From the NCBI RefSeq assembly GCF_016908715.1, contig NZ_JAFBEK010000006.1, positions 1-64,000 on the forward strand: 64,000 nucleotides of DNA, written 5' to 3'. The stretch is from Leuconostoc rapi. Its GTDB lineage: Bacteria > Bacillota > Bacilli > Lactobacillales > Lactobacillaceae. The notes beneath the pieces are model-generated. The model did no database searches and had not been told where the DNA came from. It saw only the letters and a program-made list of their open reading frames with translations. Of the stretch, positions 1 to 7,422 are shown piece by piece; the stretch's first letter is position 1; each line of letters starts with the position of its first letter. Made by a program: the position numbers and the translations under genes.

Positions 1-6
1 TATATT

Positions 7-35
7 ATCTTACCACGCTCAGTTCCCTTTGTCAA
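7..35 (-). promoter_or_regulatory. Strong promoter P2, rRNA-operon type, reading out of the window
   Basis: On the minus strand there is a perfect -35 TTGACA (30-35), a 17-base spacer and a -10 TAAGAT (7-12). It lies about 105 bases downstream of a second promoter in the same direction. No gene follows inside the window. Tandem, near-consensus promoters of this kind are typical of rRNA operons, so a 16S rRNA gene just beyond coordinate 1 is my inference. Confidence 0.7.
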
Positions 36-112
36 CTACTTCTTTTCAATCTCTTCTCAGATCTTCTTGAATTAATTGCCTCTTTCGCCTCGCGTATTGG
101 ACAACTATTAAT

Positions 113-140
113 ACTATACGCGCTTTTCAAAATAAGTCAA
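113..140 (-). promoter_or_regulatory. Promoter P1 of the same tandem pair
   Basis: Minus-strand -35 TTGACT (135-140), 16-base spacer and -10 TATAGT (113-118). The stretch between P1 and P2 is purine-rich on the transcribed strand and holds no ORF with a ribosome-binding site. Together with P2 this suggests a growth-rate-controlled double promoter for a stable RNA operon to the left. Confidence 0.65.
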
Positions 141-162
141 CACTTTTCTGAATTTTTTTCAA

Positions 163-531
163 TTATTCTTCAAAGCTCACAAATTCTGTTGTTTGTAGCG
201 TCTCTAATAAGCTGTGGAGTTTGTTTGCGGGTACAAATTCTAACTGATTATTTATAGCCTCTTCAATTATTTTCATATCTGGCACATCAAATGAATACAT
301 AGACATCAATGTACCTTCATAATTAACGCTTGTGAGTTCACCTAAACGCCACTGATCAAAATTAATTGGACCAAGTTTTTTAAATTCACGTAAAACCGCG
401 CCTAATGAAGTATCATGATTATGGCGGTGCATTTTAGCTGTAAAAAAATGATACCCTTCTGCATCATGCTTTACTAGAAAATATGGTAAATCGCCCTTTA
501 GTGAAATAGCAGTTGCTGCAATTAATGACAT
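163..531 (-). CDS. Hypothetical protein, 122 aa
   Basis: I do not recognise this protein family. The start at 531 is chosen because AAAGGAG lies just upstream of that ATG; an ATG 21 bases earlier has no such site. The product is soluble, with no signal peptide or membrane segment. Its middle (an AVLREF stretch after a Gly-containing loop) faintly recalls a Nudix fold, but the Nudix box residues are missing, so no function is claimed. It sits 10 bases after cvfD and is probably cotranscribed with it. Its 3' end runs straight into the tandem promoter region with no clear terminator. Confidence 0.6.
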   Translation of the reverse strand: MSLIAATAISLKGDLPYFLVKHDAEGYHFFTAKMHRHNHDTSLGAVLREFKKLGPINFDQWRLGELTSVNYEGTLMSMYSFDVPDMKIIEEAINNQLEFVPANKLHSLLETLQTTEFVSFEE

Positions 532-541
532 GGTTGCTCCT

Positions 542-919
542 TTATTTTGCAATACGTTTTAATGCTTCATCGACCCACTCATCACGATGAGCGGCAATCG
601 ATTCAAAGCCATAATCAAGGTGGTTATTCGTCCAAAAATATTTTCTCAAACTTAAATTTTTAGGTAATTTCTTTGCTAACGGCATGTTGTCTTGACGTAA
701 AGATAAACTTATTTTACCAGTATATTGTTCAATATCTAAAACAGTCACCTTAACTTTTTTACCGATACGCAACTCGTCTTTTAAATCCTGTACAATTCCA
801 GACTTGCATTCTGAGATATGAATCAAGCCTTGTGTATGATCATTTAGTACCACAAATGCACCGTAGGGCTGGATACCAGTAATTTTTCCTTCTAATTCTT
901 GACCGATGTGATATGTCAT
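542..919 (-). CDS. cvfD: S1 RNA-binding domain protein, CvfD / general stress protein 13 family
   Basis: A 125-residue cytoplasmic protein. Residues about 4-70 form one S1 RNA-binding domain (GQELEGKITGIQPYGAFVVL, then GLIHISE and KISLSLR). The remaining tail is Leu/Arg-rich and ends in a DEALKRIAK helix. Single-S1 proteins of this size (YugI/GSP13 of Bacillus, CvfD of streptococci) bind RNA or ribosomes and act as post-transcriptional stress regulators; that role is taken from the family. The start at 919 has TGAGGA upstream. A longer in-frame reading would run back into the ppi gene and is rejected. A TATAAT just after the ppi terminator gives it its own promoter. Confidence 0.85.
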   Translation of the reverse strand: MTYHIGQELEGKITGIQPYGAFVVLNDHTQGLIHISECKSGIVQDLKDELRIGKKVKVTVLDIEQYTGKISLSLRQDNMPLAKKLPKNLSLRKYFWTNNHLDYGFESIAAHRDEWVDEALKRIAK

Positions 920-944
920 AATTAATTCCTCATTTTCATTATAA

Positions 945-968
945 CAAAAAAGCAGACCTTTAGTCTGC
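945..968 (-). terminator. Rho-independent terminator after the cyclophilin gene
   Basis: On the minus strand GCAGAC, a short loop and GTCTGC are followed by six T residues. The loop contains the stop codon of the cyclophilin gene, so stop and terminator overlap. Confidence 0.75.
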
Positions 969-1469
969 AATTTCAATCGTATGAACTTCAACACTTTGAC
1001 GTGGCTTATCAGACATGTCAACGCTAACCTTAGCAATTTTATCAACAATATCTAGTCCTTCAATAACTTGTCCAAATACCGTGTGCTTACCGTTTAGCCA
1101 TGGCGTTTCTTCAGCTTGTACAATAAAGAACTGCGATCCGTTTGTATGAGGACCCGCATTTGCCATAGACAATGCACCACGAATATTCAATAACTTATCA
1201 GAAAATTCATCTTCAAAGCTACTACCCCAAATACTTTGACCGCCCATACCTGTACCGTCAGGATCGCCACCTTGTATCATAAAATCACGAATAACGCGGT
1301 GAAAGATGCCATTATCATAATAACCATTTTTAGCATGTGTAGTAAAATTTTCAACCGTCTTTGGCGCAATATCAGCAAATAATTTAACCTTAATGTCGCC
1401 TTGATTTGTTTTAAATGTTGCAACTGGCCCGTTATATACTAAAGCATCTTTTTGTGGATAATCTGTCAT
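960..1469 (-). CDS. ppiB: Cyclophilin-type peptidyl-prolyl cis-trans isomerase
   Basis: A 169-residue cytoplasmic cyclophilin that speeds cis-trans isomerisation of proline peptide bonds during folding. Visible motifs are [22 protein letters not shown] with catalytic Arg58, Phe63 and Gln66, then [18 protein letters not shown] and the Trp124 loop ([13 protein letters not shown]). There is no signal peptide or lipobox, so it is the cytosolic PpiB type rather than the extracellular PrsA or PpiA type. It carries its own terminator, which overlaps its stop codon. The gene is separated from rpoZ by a terminator. Confidence 0.93.
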   Translation of the reverse strand: MTDYPQKDALVYNGPVATFKTNQGDIKVKLFADIAPKTVENFTTHAKNGYYDNGIFHRVIRDFMIQGGDPDGTGMGGQSIWGSSFEDEFSDKLLNIRGALSMANAGPHTNGSQFFIVQAEETPWLNGKHTVFGQVIEGLDIVDKIAKVSVDMSDKPRQSVEVHTIEIAD

Positions 1470-1506
1470 TACTTTACTCCTTCTAAAACCATACTGTTTT
1501 AATCAA

Positions 1507-1537
1507 TAGAAAAACACCTTTTAGTCATTGGTGTTTT
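1507..1537 (-). terminator. Terminator after rpoZ
   Basis: Minus-strand stem AAAACACC / GGTGTTTT with a loop of 11 bases, followed by a T-run. It closes the gmk-rpoZ transcription unit. Confidence 0.8.
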
Positions 1538-1557
1538 AAATTATGTGGTTCATTCAA

Positions 1558-1770
1558 TTATACTTGGTCTTCTAGTTCTGGGTCGATGATAACATCCCCA
1601 TTTTCAATTTCTTCAAGTGCACGTCCAACGGACTTGTTAGAGTTGAAATTTTCTCTGGTTGCTGGTAACCCGGCATCCAATTCACGTGCTCGCTTTGCTC
1701 CCAAAGCAATTAACTTGTAACGTGAATCAACTTTTTCTAGTAATTTATCAACTGATGGGTAAAGTAACAT
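1558..1770 (-). CDS. rpoZ: DNA-directed RNA polymerase omega subunit
   Basis: A 70-residue omega subunit, which helps the beta' subunit fold and assemble into RNA polymerase. The N-terminus has the family pattern ([20 protein letters not shown], then [13 protein letters not shown]), and residues about 45-60 ([17 protein letters not shown]) form the usual second conserved block. The start is supported by AAGGAG. It begins 11 bases after gmk; the gmk-rpoZ order is shared widely across Firmicutes and supports both calls. Length is normal for the family. Confidence 0.95.
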   Translation of the reverse strand: MLLYPSVDKLLEKVDSRYKLIALGAKRARELDAGLPATRENFNSNKSVGRALEEIENGDVIIDPELEDQV

Positions 1771-1781
1771 CGTTATTCTCC

Positions 1782-2381
1782 TTATAGTGTTTTTTCAAAA
1801 ACACGTGTGACACGTAAACGTTCAGCTGTAATAATTGCTTTAATACGATCCACTGCATAGACGACACGATCATTTTCAACTGCATAATCGTAATTAATCA
1901 TCTGCTTTAACTCATCACGTGCAGCTGTCACACGTTTTTCGATCGTTTCTTGTGAATCCGTACCACGACCAACTAGTCTTTCACGCAAATTCGTCAAATT
2001 TGGTGGTGTCAAAAAGATATAAACACCCTCAGGCATCTTTGACTTTACTTGTAGTGCACCTTGTACATCAATTTCAAGAAATACATCTCGACCACTTGCT
2101 AATGTTTCATCAATAAAGCTTTTTGGTGTACCATAATAATTATTAACGTACTGCGCATATTCTAACATATCACCATTTGAAATTTTTTCTTCAAATGCTT
2201 CATGTGAAACAAAGAAATAGTCTTCGCCATCTACTTCGCCAACGCGTGGTTGACGTGTCGTAGCTGAAATTGAGTATTGAAAATCAATACCCTCTTCTTC
2301 AAAAATAGCCTTGCGTACTGTACCCTTACCAACTCCTGAAGGGCCAGACAGCACAATCAGTAAACCCCGCTGTGTCATCAC
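1782..2381 (-). CDS. gmk: Guanylate kinase
   Basis: A 199-residue guanylate kinase, ATP + GMP to ADP + GDP, needed for nucleotide synthesis and for recycling of GMP. The P-loop GPSGVGKGT lies at residues 13-21. The GMP-binding block [21 protein letters not shown] follows at about 37-57, and the lid and Arg-rich region ([17 protein letters not shown]) at about 135-150. Two adjacent ATG codons occur at the start; the upstream one sits behind AGAGGA. It is first in a gmk-rpoZ unit with a near-consensus promoter. Confidence 0.96.
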   Translation of the reverse strand: MMTQRGLLIVLSGPSGVGKGTVRKAIFEEEGIDFQYSISATTRQPRVGEVDGEDYFFVSHEAFEEKISNGDMLEYAQYVNNYYGTPKSFIDETLASGRDVFLEIDVQGALQVKSKMPEGVYIFLTPPNLTNLRERLVGRGTDSQETIEKRVTAARDELKQMINYDYAVENDRVVYAVDRIKAIITAERLRVTRVFEKTL

Positions 2382-2408
2382 TTTTCCTCTTTATGTACTA
2401 ATGATAAT

Positions 2409-2437
2409 ATTATACCCACTTTCACTACAAGTTTCAA
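2409..2437 (-). promoter_or_regulatory. gmk-rpoZ promoter
   Basis: Minus-strand -35 TTGAAA (2432-2437), 17-base spacer and perfect -10 TATAAT (2409-2414), 28 bases before the gmk start. Confidence 0.8.
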
Positions 2438-2459
2438 TGGTGATTTAATATCTTAGTGC

Positions 2460-2503
2460 TAATGAATATTTGTTCCCCTTGAATATTCATTAGATATTCA
2501 AGG
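2460..2503. repeat. Two overlapping, mutually exclusive inverted repeats
   Basis: TAATGAATATT (2460-2470) is a perfect inverted copy of AATATTCATTA (2482-2492). CCTTGAATA (2477-2485) is a perfect inverted copy of TATTCAAGG (2495-2503). The two hairpins share bases 2482-2485, so only one can form at a time. They lie between the divergent gmk and 2636 genes and have no T-run, so neither is an ordinary terminator. An operator or alternative leader structure is possible. Confidence 0.6.
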
Positions 2504-2584
2504 CGTATTTACTGATTTAACAGCCATATTTCGTGAAATGAATCATCAAGAATTGGTAAAGGATTTTCTTATTATTTGCTTTTT

Positions 2585-2598
2585 CAAACATTTGTTCG
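2585..2598 (+). promoter_or_regulatory. LexA-like (SOS) box upstream of the 2636 gene
   Basis: CAAACATTTGTTCG matches the Gram-positive LexA/DinR consensus CGAAC-N4-GTTCG at 9 of its 10 fixed positions. It overlaps the spacer and -35 area of a plausible promoter (TTTTCA 2581-2586, 17 bases, TATAAA 2604-2609) and sits 38 bases before the start codon, as expected for repression. Confidence 0.65.
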
Positions 2599-2635
2599 TA
2601 TGATATAAATAACGAATCACTCAAGGAGTATCCTG

Positions 2636-2953
2636 ATGCAAAATTATCTCACACACCATCCAATGGACTCATACATGCACCATATCACCGTTTTACTGAA
2701 CAAATTGACAACACCCAAAAGACAAGTACCTTTGAAACAACAACTTTCAGCAGATGACCTAATTGCGCGATTAGAAATTGCATTAAATACTAAATCACCT
2801 GTCACAATTCAAATTAATAATTCCTTGTTAAGTGAGGATGTTGCCAATATTTACGGTTATGTCTATCAAAACAACAAAGGTGAAATTTTGGTACAATCTC
2901 CCAAAACACACTCAATGACAATCGTACTACCTGGCACGATCAGACATTTATAA
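2636..2953 (+). CDS. Small protein behind a LexA-like box, possibly YolD-like
   Basis: A 105-residue soluble protein on the plus strand, against the general direction. The start has CAAGGAGTATCCTG upstream. Residues about 55-105 (SPVTIQINN, then NIYGYVYQNNKGEILV and MTIVLPGTIRH) look like the beta-barrel half of YolD-like proteins, which often accompany SOS-induced Y-family polymerases. That resemblance is from memory and weak. The independent fact is the LexA-like box over its promoter, which suggests DNA-damage induction. No polymerase gene lies next to it; it stands alone, ending at a shared bidirectional terminator. Confidence 0.6.
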   Translation: MQNYLTHHPMDSYMHHITVLLNKLTTPKRQVPLKQQLSADDLIARLEIALNTKSPVTIQINNSLLSEDVANIYGYVYQNNKGEILVQSPKTHSMTIVLPGTIRHL

Positions 2954-2958
2954 TACTT

Positions 2959-3008
2959 ATAGCGTATCAAACAACCCGTAAGACTTCAGAACATGTTTGA
3001 TACGCTAT
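2959..3008. terminator. Bidirectional terminator between convergent genes
   Basis: A perfect 15-base inverted repeat (ATAGCGTATCAAACA 2959-2973 and its complement 2994-3008) with a 20-base loop sits between the plus-strand 2636 gene and the minus-strand 3013 gene, which converge here. T-rich sequence follows on the plus side. Confidence 0.8.
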
Positions 3009-3012
3009 TTAT

Positions 3013-4086
3013 TTATGCTAACTTATTTATTTTTTCCGAATCAAGTTGTGACAATAGGTAATTTAAGGCACTGATATCTATATATCGATCAATGTCAGTT
3101 GTGCCTTTGAGGATATTTCCTAACCCTTTTAATGCACCCTTCTGGCTTAAAAACGTCAAATAAGATTTTACCTCACCACCAATGCCATCTAAACTATCCC
3201 ATGATGGTTCCCAGTAATCAAGTAAATATGACATTGCAAAATGATTTAATATCTCAGCATCCCATAACTCATGCGTCACATGAAACATTTCTACAATACC
3301 TTCGTGGAAAGCAGACAGCATATTTGTAACATTGTCACTAACTACCCCCTTAACGGACGCCTCTTTAAATTGATGTAAATACTTTTCCGAAACGACCATC
3401 TCTTGATTTAAGATTTCAGGTTTTAATTCAGGTATTTGCGTTGCACCAACGTTTTCGATTAATGGCTTGATCTTGACCTTAGTTCCTCGAAATGTTTCTT
3501 CAATAACAGATAAATTAAAATCATCATCTTGTTCATTTTCTAACAAAAACTTAAATTGCAATTCATCTATCGCGTTAGAACTTTTCATTAACTCAGCAAC
3601 ATCTTTGCCTTGCCACTTAAAAAAGTTAAGCGCTAGTACTGTCCGTACAATCATACGCCAGAAGTTAATATCAAAACTAGAGGTTTGAACGACAAAACGC
3701 GCGCTAACATTGCCTTCTTTTAAAAGAAATTGTTGCATATCATACAACACGGGTACCAATAACACAAAATATCGCCAATCACGGTCATCACTATTAACTA
3801 ATGTTGCTTGCATCACCTCATTTAATTTGACGGTGGCACGTTCATTGCTGGTAAATTGCGTAAAATTATGGTTAACCATCATCGCAATAACATCGTCCAA
3901 GAAAAATGATGCAACTTCAAATGTTTCCTGACTATATTTGTCAATATGCGTGAGGTAGAAGCGTGCCCGTAAGAATCCAGCAAAGTCATTATAGTTAAAT
4001 TCCGGCAACTTGTTCTTTGAAACTAGCTTTTGTTTTCTCTGAACCTGTCTTATTTTTTTTATTTGAGCTGATTTTCCTTGCTTCAT
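3013..4086 (-). CDS. Hypothetical protein, 357 aa
   Basis: I do not recognise this family. The protein is soluble and mostly helical with a basic N-terminus (KQGKSAQIKKIRQVQRKQKL). Residues 29-110 hold hydrophobic helices (NYNDFAGFLRARFYLTHIDKY, FLDDVIAMMVNHNF), and the C-terminal half is acidic (NEQDDDFNLSVIEETF). There is no signal peptide, no membrane span and no cysteine. Its ATG overlaps the stop codon of a nine-residue ORF that carries the only Shine-Dalgarno sequence nearby, so translation is probably coupled. It lies 50 bases after the unknown 116-residue gene, so the two likely form one operon. No function is proposed. Confidence 0.75.
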   Translation of the reverse strand: MKQGKSAQIKKIRQVQRKQKLVSKNKLPEFNYNDFAGFLRARFYLTHIDKYSQETFEVASFFLDDVIAMMVNHNFTQFTSNERATVKLNEVMQATLVNSDDRDWRYFVLLVPVLYDMQQFLLKEGNVSARFVVQTSSFDINFWRMIVRTVLALNFFKWQGKDVAELMKSSNAIDELQFKFLLENEQDDDFNLSVIEETFRGTKVKIKPLIENVGATQIPELKPEILNQEMVVSEKYLHQFKEASVKGVVSDNVTNMLSAFHEGIVEMFHVTHELWDAEILNHFAMSYLLDYWEPSWDSLDGIGGEVKSYLTFLSQKGALKGLGNILKGTTDIDRYIDISALNYLLSQLDSEKINKLA

Positions 4087-4115
4087 TATTCTAAATGCAA
4101 TGCATCGTGATGCAT
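4086..4115 (-). CDS. Nine-residue leader ORF coupled to the 357-aa gene
   Basis: ATG at 4115 follows GAGAGGAAGC. The frame encodes MHHDALHLE and stops with TAA, whose last A is the first base of the ATG of the 357-residue gene (TAATG). The large gene has no Shine-Dalgarno of its own within a normal distance, so ribosomes may reach it by stopping and restarting here. Expression is not proven. The surrounding DNA also contains TGCATcacgATGCA, a small dyad that could hide the site. Confidence 0.4.
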   Translation of the reverse strand: MHHDALHLE

Positions 4116-4136
4116 GCTTCCTCTCTTTAATCGTTA

Positions 4137-4487
4137 TTAAATACTCAAATCTAAACTATACTTACCGTTACCAAATTCACGTAATTTGAACTGAAACACC
4201 TGTTCCCCACGGGCTAAATTGCCTGTTTTAACACTAGCTTGCTGTGTGCCCTCTAGTTCAGCAATTTCAATAGATCTATTTACAGCAGACATAACTGGTG
4301 CAAATTCTTTGACATCGGCTGCAACATAAAACATTTCTGCATTGCCATATGTTGCGGATTTACGTACTAAATTAACAGAAATTTTATAACGATTTGCATC
4401 AAAGATAATGTGATTAAAATTAAAATCGTGCGCATAGTGAAATAGTGATGATAAAAAAGCTGTTGCGTCAAATTTTTCTTTAGCCAT
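4137..4487 (-). CDS. Hypothetical protein, 116 aa
   Basis: I do not recognise this protein. It is soluble, with alternating beta-like segments (NHIIFDANRYKISVNLVRK, MFYVAADVKEFAPVM, VFQFKLREFGNGKYSLDL) after a helical N-terminus (DATAFLSSLFHYAHDF). There is no signal peptide or metal-binding motif. The ATG at 4487 has no Shine-Dalgarno of its own; a 14-residue ORF with an upstream AAAGGAG ends four bases before it. It is the first large gene of an operon with the unknown 357-residue gene. Function unknown. Confidence 0.7.
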   Translation of the reverse strand: MAKEKFDATAFLSSLFHYAHDFNFNHIIFDANRYKISVNLVRKSATYGNAEMFYVAADVKEFAPVMSAVNRSIEIAELEGTQQASVKTGNLARGEQVFQFKLREFGNGKYSLDLSI

Positions 4488-4491
4488 GTTT

Positions 4492-4536
4492 TTAAAGCGT
4501 AAAATAATGCGCTGCTATGGGCGGACCCATACTCAT
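4492..4536 (-). CDS. Fourteen-residue leader ORF before the 116-aa gene
   Basis: The frame MSMGPPIAAHYFTL starts at 4536 and ends with TAA at 4492, four bases before the 116-residue gene. AAAAGGAG lies upstream, though 12 bases separate it from the first ATG and 18 from the second, longer than ideal. The stretch ATGGG-tccg-CCCAT inside it can form a small hairpin. A leader peptide with translational coupling is an inference. Confidence 0.35.
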   Translation of the reverse strand: MSMGPPIAAHYFTL

Positions 4537-4581
4537 TATTAAACGCCACTCCTTTTAATTAATTATGGTCATTCTATAATA

Positions 4582-4617
4582 TAAAAAAGCAGATACTGAT
4601 AGCACTTTAGTACCTGC
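4582..4617 (-). terminator. Terminator after the YtxH-DUF948 operon
   Basis: Minus-strand stem GCAGGTACT / AGTATCTGC (one G-T pair) followed by six T residues, 13 bases after the YtxH stop codon. Confidence 0.8.
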
Positions 4618-4629
4618 ATGATTTATTTA

Positions 4630-5220
4630 TTAAAGTGTTTCTTTGGTTTCATCAACCTTCTTTGTGACATCATTGACAACTTGGTCAGCTTTTTTTGCTG
4701 CTCCCTCTTTTGCCTTGTCAATAGCATCTGTCGCTGTTTCAGTTACATCCTCAGCGCTTTCCGCAGCTTCCTCAGATAAATCTTTTAAAGCTTCCTCTAA
4801 CGTCAATTCATCTTGCGTCAGTTCAATATCCTCATTATTGAACTTTTCACGTAAATCATCTAAGGATTCATGTGCCTTATCAACATAAGTAGCTGCAAAA
4901 TCTTTCGCCTTATCAACATAAGGAGAGGCTTGGTCTGCAAGGTGTTTCACCTGATCAGTAGCTGAATCAATATGCTCACCATATTTTTCTTGGCTTTTCG
5001 CTTTTAATTCAGAAGCTTTGTCTTTTGCTTTTTCTGTGACATCTCCGGCGATATCAGCAGCCGAATAAGCTACATCGTAGGCTTTATCGCGTAATAATTC
5101 ACCAGTTTCATTAGCCCTTGCTTTTAGTTCATTTTGCTTTTCTTTTGGTAGCGCCTTAAAGGCCGCAACGGCTGCCGCTCCTGCTAATATACCTGCTAAA
5201 AATCCTTTTACTTTTGACAT
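4630..5220 (-). CDS. YtxH-domain protein with LEA/apolipoprotein-like repeats
   Basis: A 196-residue protein. Residues 4-22 (VKGFLAGILAGAAAVAAFKAL) form the single hydrophobic, Gly/Ala-rich segment typical of YtxH-like general stress proteins. The rest is a long amphipathic, charged helix with repeated AKDKA-, VDKAKD- and TDAIDKAKEGA-like units, as in LEA or apolipoprotein-like proteins. It is probably anchored in the membrane with the tail in the cytoplasm or along the membrane surface. Its start overlaps the stop of the DUF948 gene by one base (TAATG), so the pair is translationally coupled. YtxH and DUF948 proteins are commonly paired in Firmicutes and linked to envelope stress; the exact role is unknown. 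Confidence 0.85.
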   Translation of the reverse strand: MSKVKGFLAGILAGAAAVAAFKALPKEKQNELKARANETGELLRDKAYDVAYSAADIAGDVTEKAKDKASELKAKSQEKYGEHIDSATDQVKHLADQASPYVDKAKDFAATYVDKAHESLDDLREKFNNEDIELTQDELTLEEALKDLSEEAAESAEDVTETATDAIDKAKEGAAKKADQVVNDVTKKVDETKETL

Positions 5221-5633
5221 TACTTAGTCTCCTTTTTAGATGGTTTTCTGGTCTTATACTTATGCATGGCCGTCTTTGCCGCTTGTTTTGCAACTGCTGC
5301 AGCCACGCCACTCGCACCAAAACTTGTTGCCGCTTTAGCCGTTGAAAATTTATTAGTTACACTTTGAACGGATGCGTTGAGTTGTGAAACAGTTACTGAC
5401 AAATCTGCAACAGCTTGCACTGTTGGATCCAAAACCCTAACTTTTCCATTAATATCGTTTAATAATGTATTGGCATTTCCCAAAATCTCATTACTAGAAC
5501 GAGCGATACTATCAACATCAGTTGTGATAATATCTAGGGAACGTGTCAACCTGAGTAAAAATATGCCTATGAACACTACTAAAAGTAGAAAAGCTACAGC
5601 AAAAATAATTAGTGCTAATTGTCCTGGTTCCAT
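5220..5633 (-). CDS. DUF948 membrane-anchored protein
   Basis: A 137-residue protein with one N-terminal membrane helix (residues about 5-28, LALIIFAVAFLLLVVFIGIFLL). A coiled-coil region follows (residues about 30-95, SLDIITTDVDSIARSSNEIL and on), then a basic tail (HKYKTRKPSKKETK). This is the DUF948 layout. A strong AAAGGAGG precedes the start. It is the first gene of the coupled pair with the YtxH protein. Function is unknown beyond association with general stress proteins. Confidence 0.85.
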   Translation of the reverse strand: MEPGQLALIIFAVAFLLLVVFIGIFLLRLTRSLDIITTDVDSIARSSNEILGNANTLLNDINGKVRVLDPTVQAVADLSVTVSQLNASVQSVTNKFSTAKAATSFGASGVAAAVAKQAAKTAMHKYKTRKPSKKETK

Positions 5634-5731
5634 AAACGCCTCCTTTTTAAGATCATACCCAAACTTATATCATATATCACTCCATTCACTTTATATGAAA
5701 AAAGTCCTAGCATCGTATAATTTAATTATAA

Positions 5732-5759
5732 CAAAAAAAGTTACTCAATGAGTAACTTT
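5732..5759 (-). terminator. Terminator after rny
   Basis: Minus-strand AAAGTTACTCA and its complement form a tight stem followed by a run of seven T residues just after the rny stop codon. Confidence 0.85.
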
Positions 5760-5764
5760 TATAA

Positions 5765-7321
5765 TTAATGTGCATAATCAGTGGCACGTGTTTCACGTAT
5801 AACTGTCACTTTAACATGACCAGGATATTCGAGTTTTTCCTCTATATCTGACTTAATATCATGCGCAAGCACCGTGGCTTGTAGGTCTGTTAACTTTGTT
5901 GGTTCAACAATCACACGTACCTCACGACCTGCTTGAATAGCATATGTTGCTTCTACACCATCATAATGGTTAGCTATAGCTTCCAAATCTTTCAAGCGCT
6001 GAACATAATTTTCAAGTGATTCACTACGTGCACCAGGCCTTGCAGCACTGATTGCATCCGCAGCAGTTACCAATTCTGAAATTGGTGAAATTGATTCAAC
6101 ATCACCGTGATGTGAAGCAATTGCATTGATAACGATAGGTTTTTCGTTAAACTTTTCAGCTAAACGTACACCTAGCTCCACATGGGAGCCTTCAACTTCG
6201 GCATCAACTGCCTTACCGATATCATGTATTAATCCGGCGCGCTTCGCAAGCGCGACATCCATTTTAAGCTCTGCTGCCATCATTCCCGCAAGTTTTGCGA
6301 CCTCGATTGAATGTTGCAGCACATTTTGACCATATGACGTTCTATAATTCATACGACCAATCATTTTGATTAAGTCTGGGTGAAGACCACGTAGTCCTAA
6401 TTCAAAGACAGCTTCTTCACCCTTTACTCGTATTGTTTCATCAATTTGCCGACGTGCCTTCTCAACCATCTCTTCAATACGAGAAGGATTGATTCGTCCA
6501 TCTGCTACTAAAGCATCCAACGCCATTTTGGCAATTTCTCGTCGAATAGGGTCAAATCCGCTTAAAACAACCGATTCCGGCGTATCATCAATAATTAAAT
6601 CAATACCTGTCAACGATTCTAATGTGCGAATATTACGACCTTCACGACCAATAATTCGGCCCTTCATGTCTTCACTTGGCAAGTGCACGACAGATACCGT
6701 AATATCTGCTACAGCATCAGCCGCCGACCGCTGAATTGCTTGCACGATGATATTACGTGCTCGCCGTTCTGCTTCGCTTGTTGCGTCTTCTTCTGCCTCT
6801 TTAACTAAGGCCGCACGTTGCCGAACCAAACTTTGTTTCGTTTTGCTTAAAATCTGTGTTTTAGCGTCATTCGGCGTCAACTGCGCAATTTCTTCGAGTT
6901 TATCCTTTTGAGACGCTACCAAATCATCTGCTACTAACTGTTTTTGGCTAGCATCATCTAACCTAGTTTGTACTTGGTTCTCTTTTTGAATCAGCTGTGC
7001 ATCACGCTGATTCAAGGCCGCGTCTTTTTTATCGAGGTTCAAGACACGGTCTTCAAGCCGTTGTTTTTGTTGCTGCAGTTGGGACTGACGTTCCTTAAAG
7101 TCTATGTCCACTTGATTACGATAATCTTGCGACATTTCCTTAGCATCAGTCTTTGCTGCACGTGTTAAACTTTTAGCTTCTTTGTTTGCTTGTTCAAGAA
7201 TGTTAGCTGCAATTTCCTTTGTTGTGGTAATTTGTTTCTTGTCGTATGACAGACGAACAAAATAACCAACAATGAGGCTAATTACAATTGCGAAGAGCAC
7301 CGAAATGATTGTCACTACCAT
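5765..7321 (-). CDS. rny: Ribonuclease Y
   Basis: RNase Y, the membrane-anchored endoribonuclease that starts mRNA decay in many Firmicutes. At 518 residues it has the usual length. Residues about 1-25 are a membrane anchor ([21 protein letters not shown]). A long coiled coil follows (about 30-200, rich in Gln, Lys and Glu). The KH domain ([20 protein letters not shown], about 205-265) and HD phosphohydrolase domain ([18 protein letters not shown], then ASHHGD) complete it. The start at 7321 is fixed by AAAGGA upstream; a longer reading to 7399 would begin inside the -35 box of its own promoter. It is a single-gene unit with promoter and terminator. Confidence 0.96.
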   Translation of the reverse strand: MVVTIISVLFAIVISLIVGYFVRLSYDKKQITTTKEIAANILEQANKEAKSLTRAAKTDAKEMSQDYRNQVDIDFKERQSQLQQQKQRLEDRVLNLDKKDAALNQRDAQLIQKENQVQTRLDDASQKQLVADDLVASQKDKLEEIAQLTPNDAKTQILSKTKQSLVRQRAALVKEAEEDATSEAERRARNIIVQAIQRSAADAVADITVSVVHLPSEDMKGRIIGREGRNIRTLESLTGIDLIIDDTPESVVLSGFDPIRREIAKMALDALVADGRINPSRIEEMVEKARRQIDETIRVKGEEAVFELGLRGLHPDLIKMIGRMNYRTSYGQNVLQHSIEVAKLAGMMAAELKMDVALAKRAGLIHDIGKAVDAEVEGSHVELGVRLAEKFNEKPIVINAIASHHGDVESISPISELVTAADAISAARPGARSESLENYVQRLKDLEAIANHYDGVEATYAIQAGREVRVIVEPTKLTDLQATVLAHDIKSDIEEKLEYPGHVKVTVIRETRATDYAH

Positions 7322-7370
7322 GAGCTTCTTTCCTTTCAGCTTGTGAAATTTACTTACTTCACATATATTA

Positions 7371-7399
7371 AGTATATCTATAAACATCGATAACGTCAA
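7371..7399 (-). promoter_or_regulatory. rny promoter
   Basis: Minus-strand -35 TTGACG (7394-7399), 17-base spacer and -10 TATACT (7371-7376). The leader then contains TGTGAA / TTTCACA, a possible small hairpin, before the start codon. Confidence 0.8.
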
Positions 7400-7401
7400 A
7401 C

Positions 7402-7422
7402 AAAAAAAGCCGTTTGGCTTTT
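7402..7422 (-). terminator. Terminator after smpB
   Basis: Minus-strand AAAAGCC-aaac-GGCTTTT followed by T residues. It overlaps the last bases of smpB and lies directly before the rny -35 box. Confidence 0.8.

Noticed and set aside
7322-7399. A longer N-terminus for RNase Y
   Set aside because: The extension would start inside the rny -35 box and -10 box; AAAGGA marks the start at 7321.
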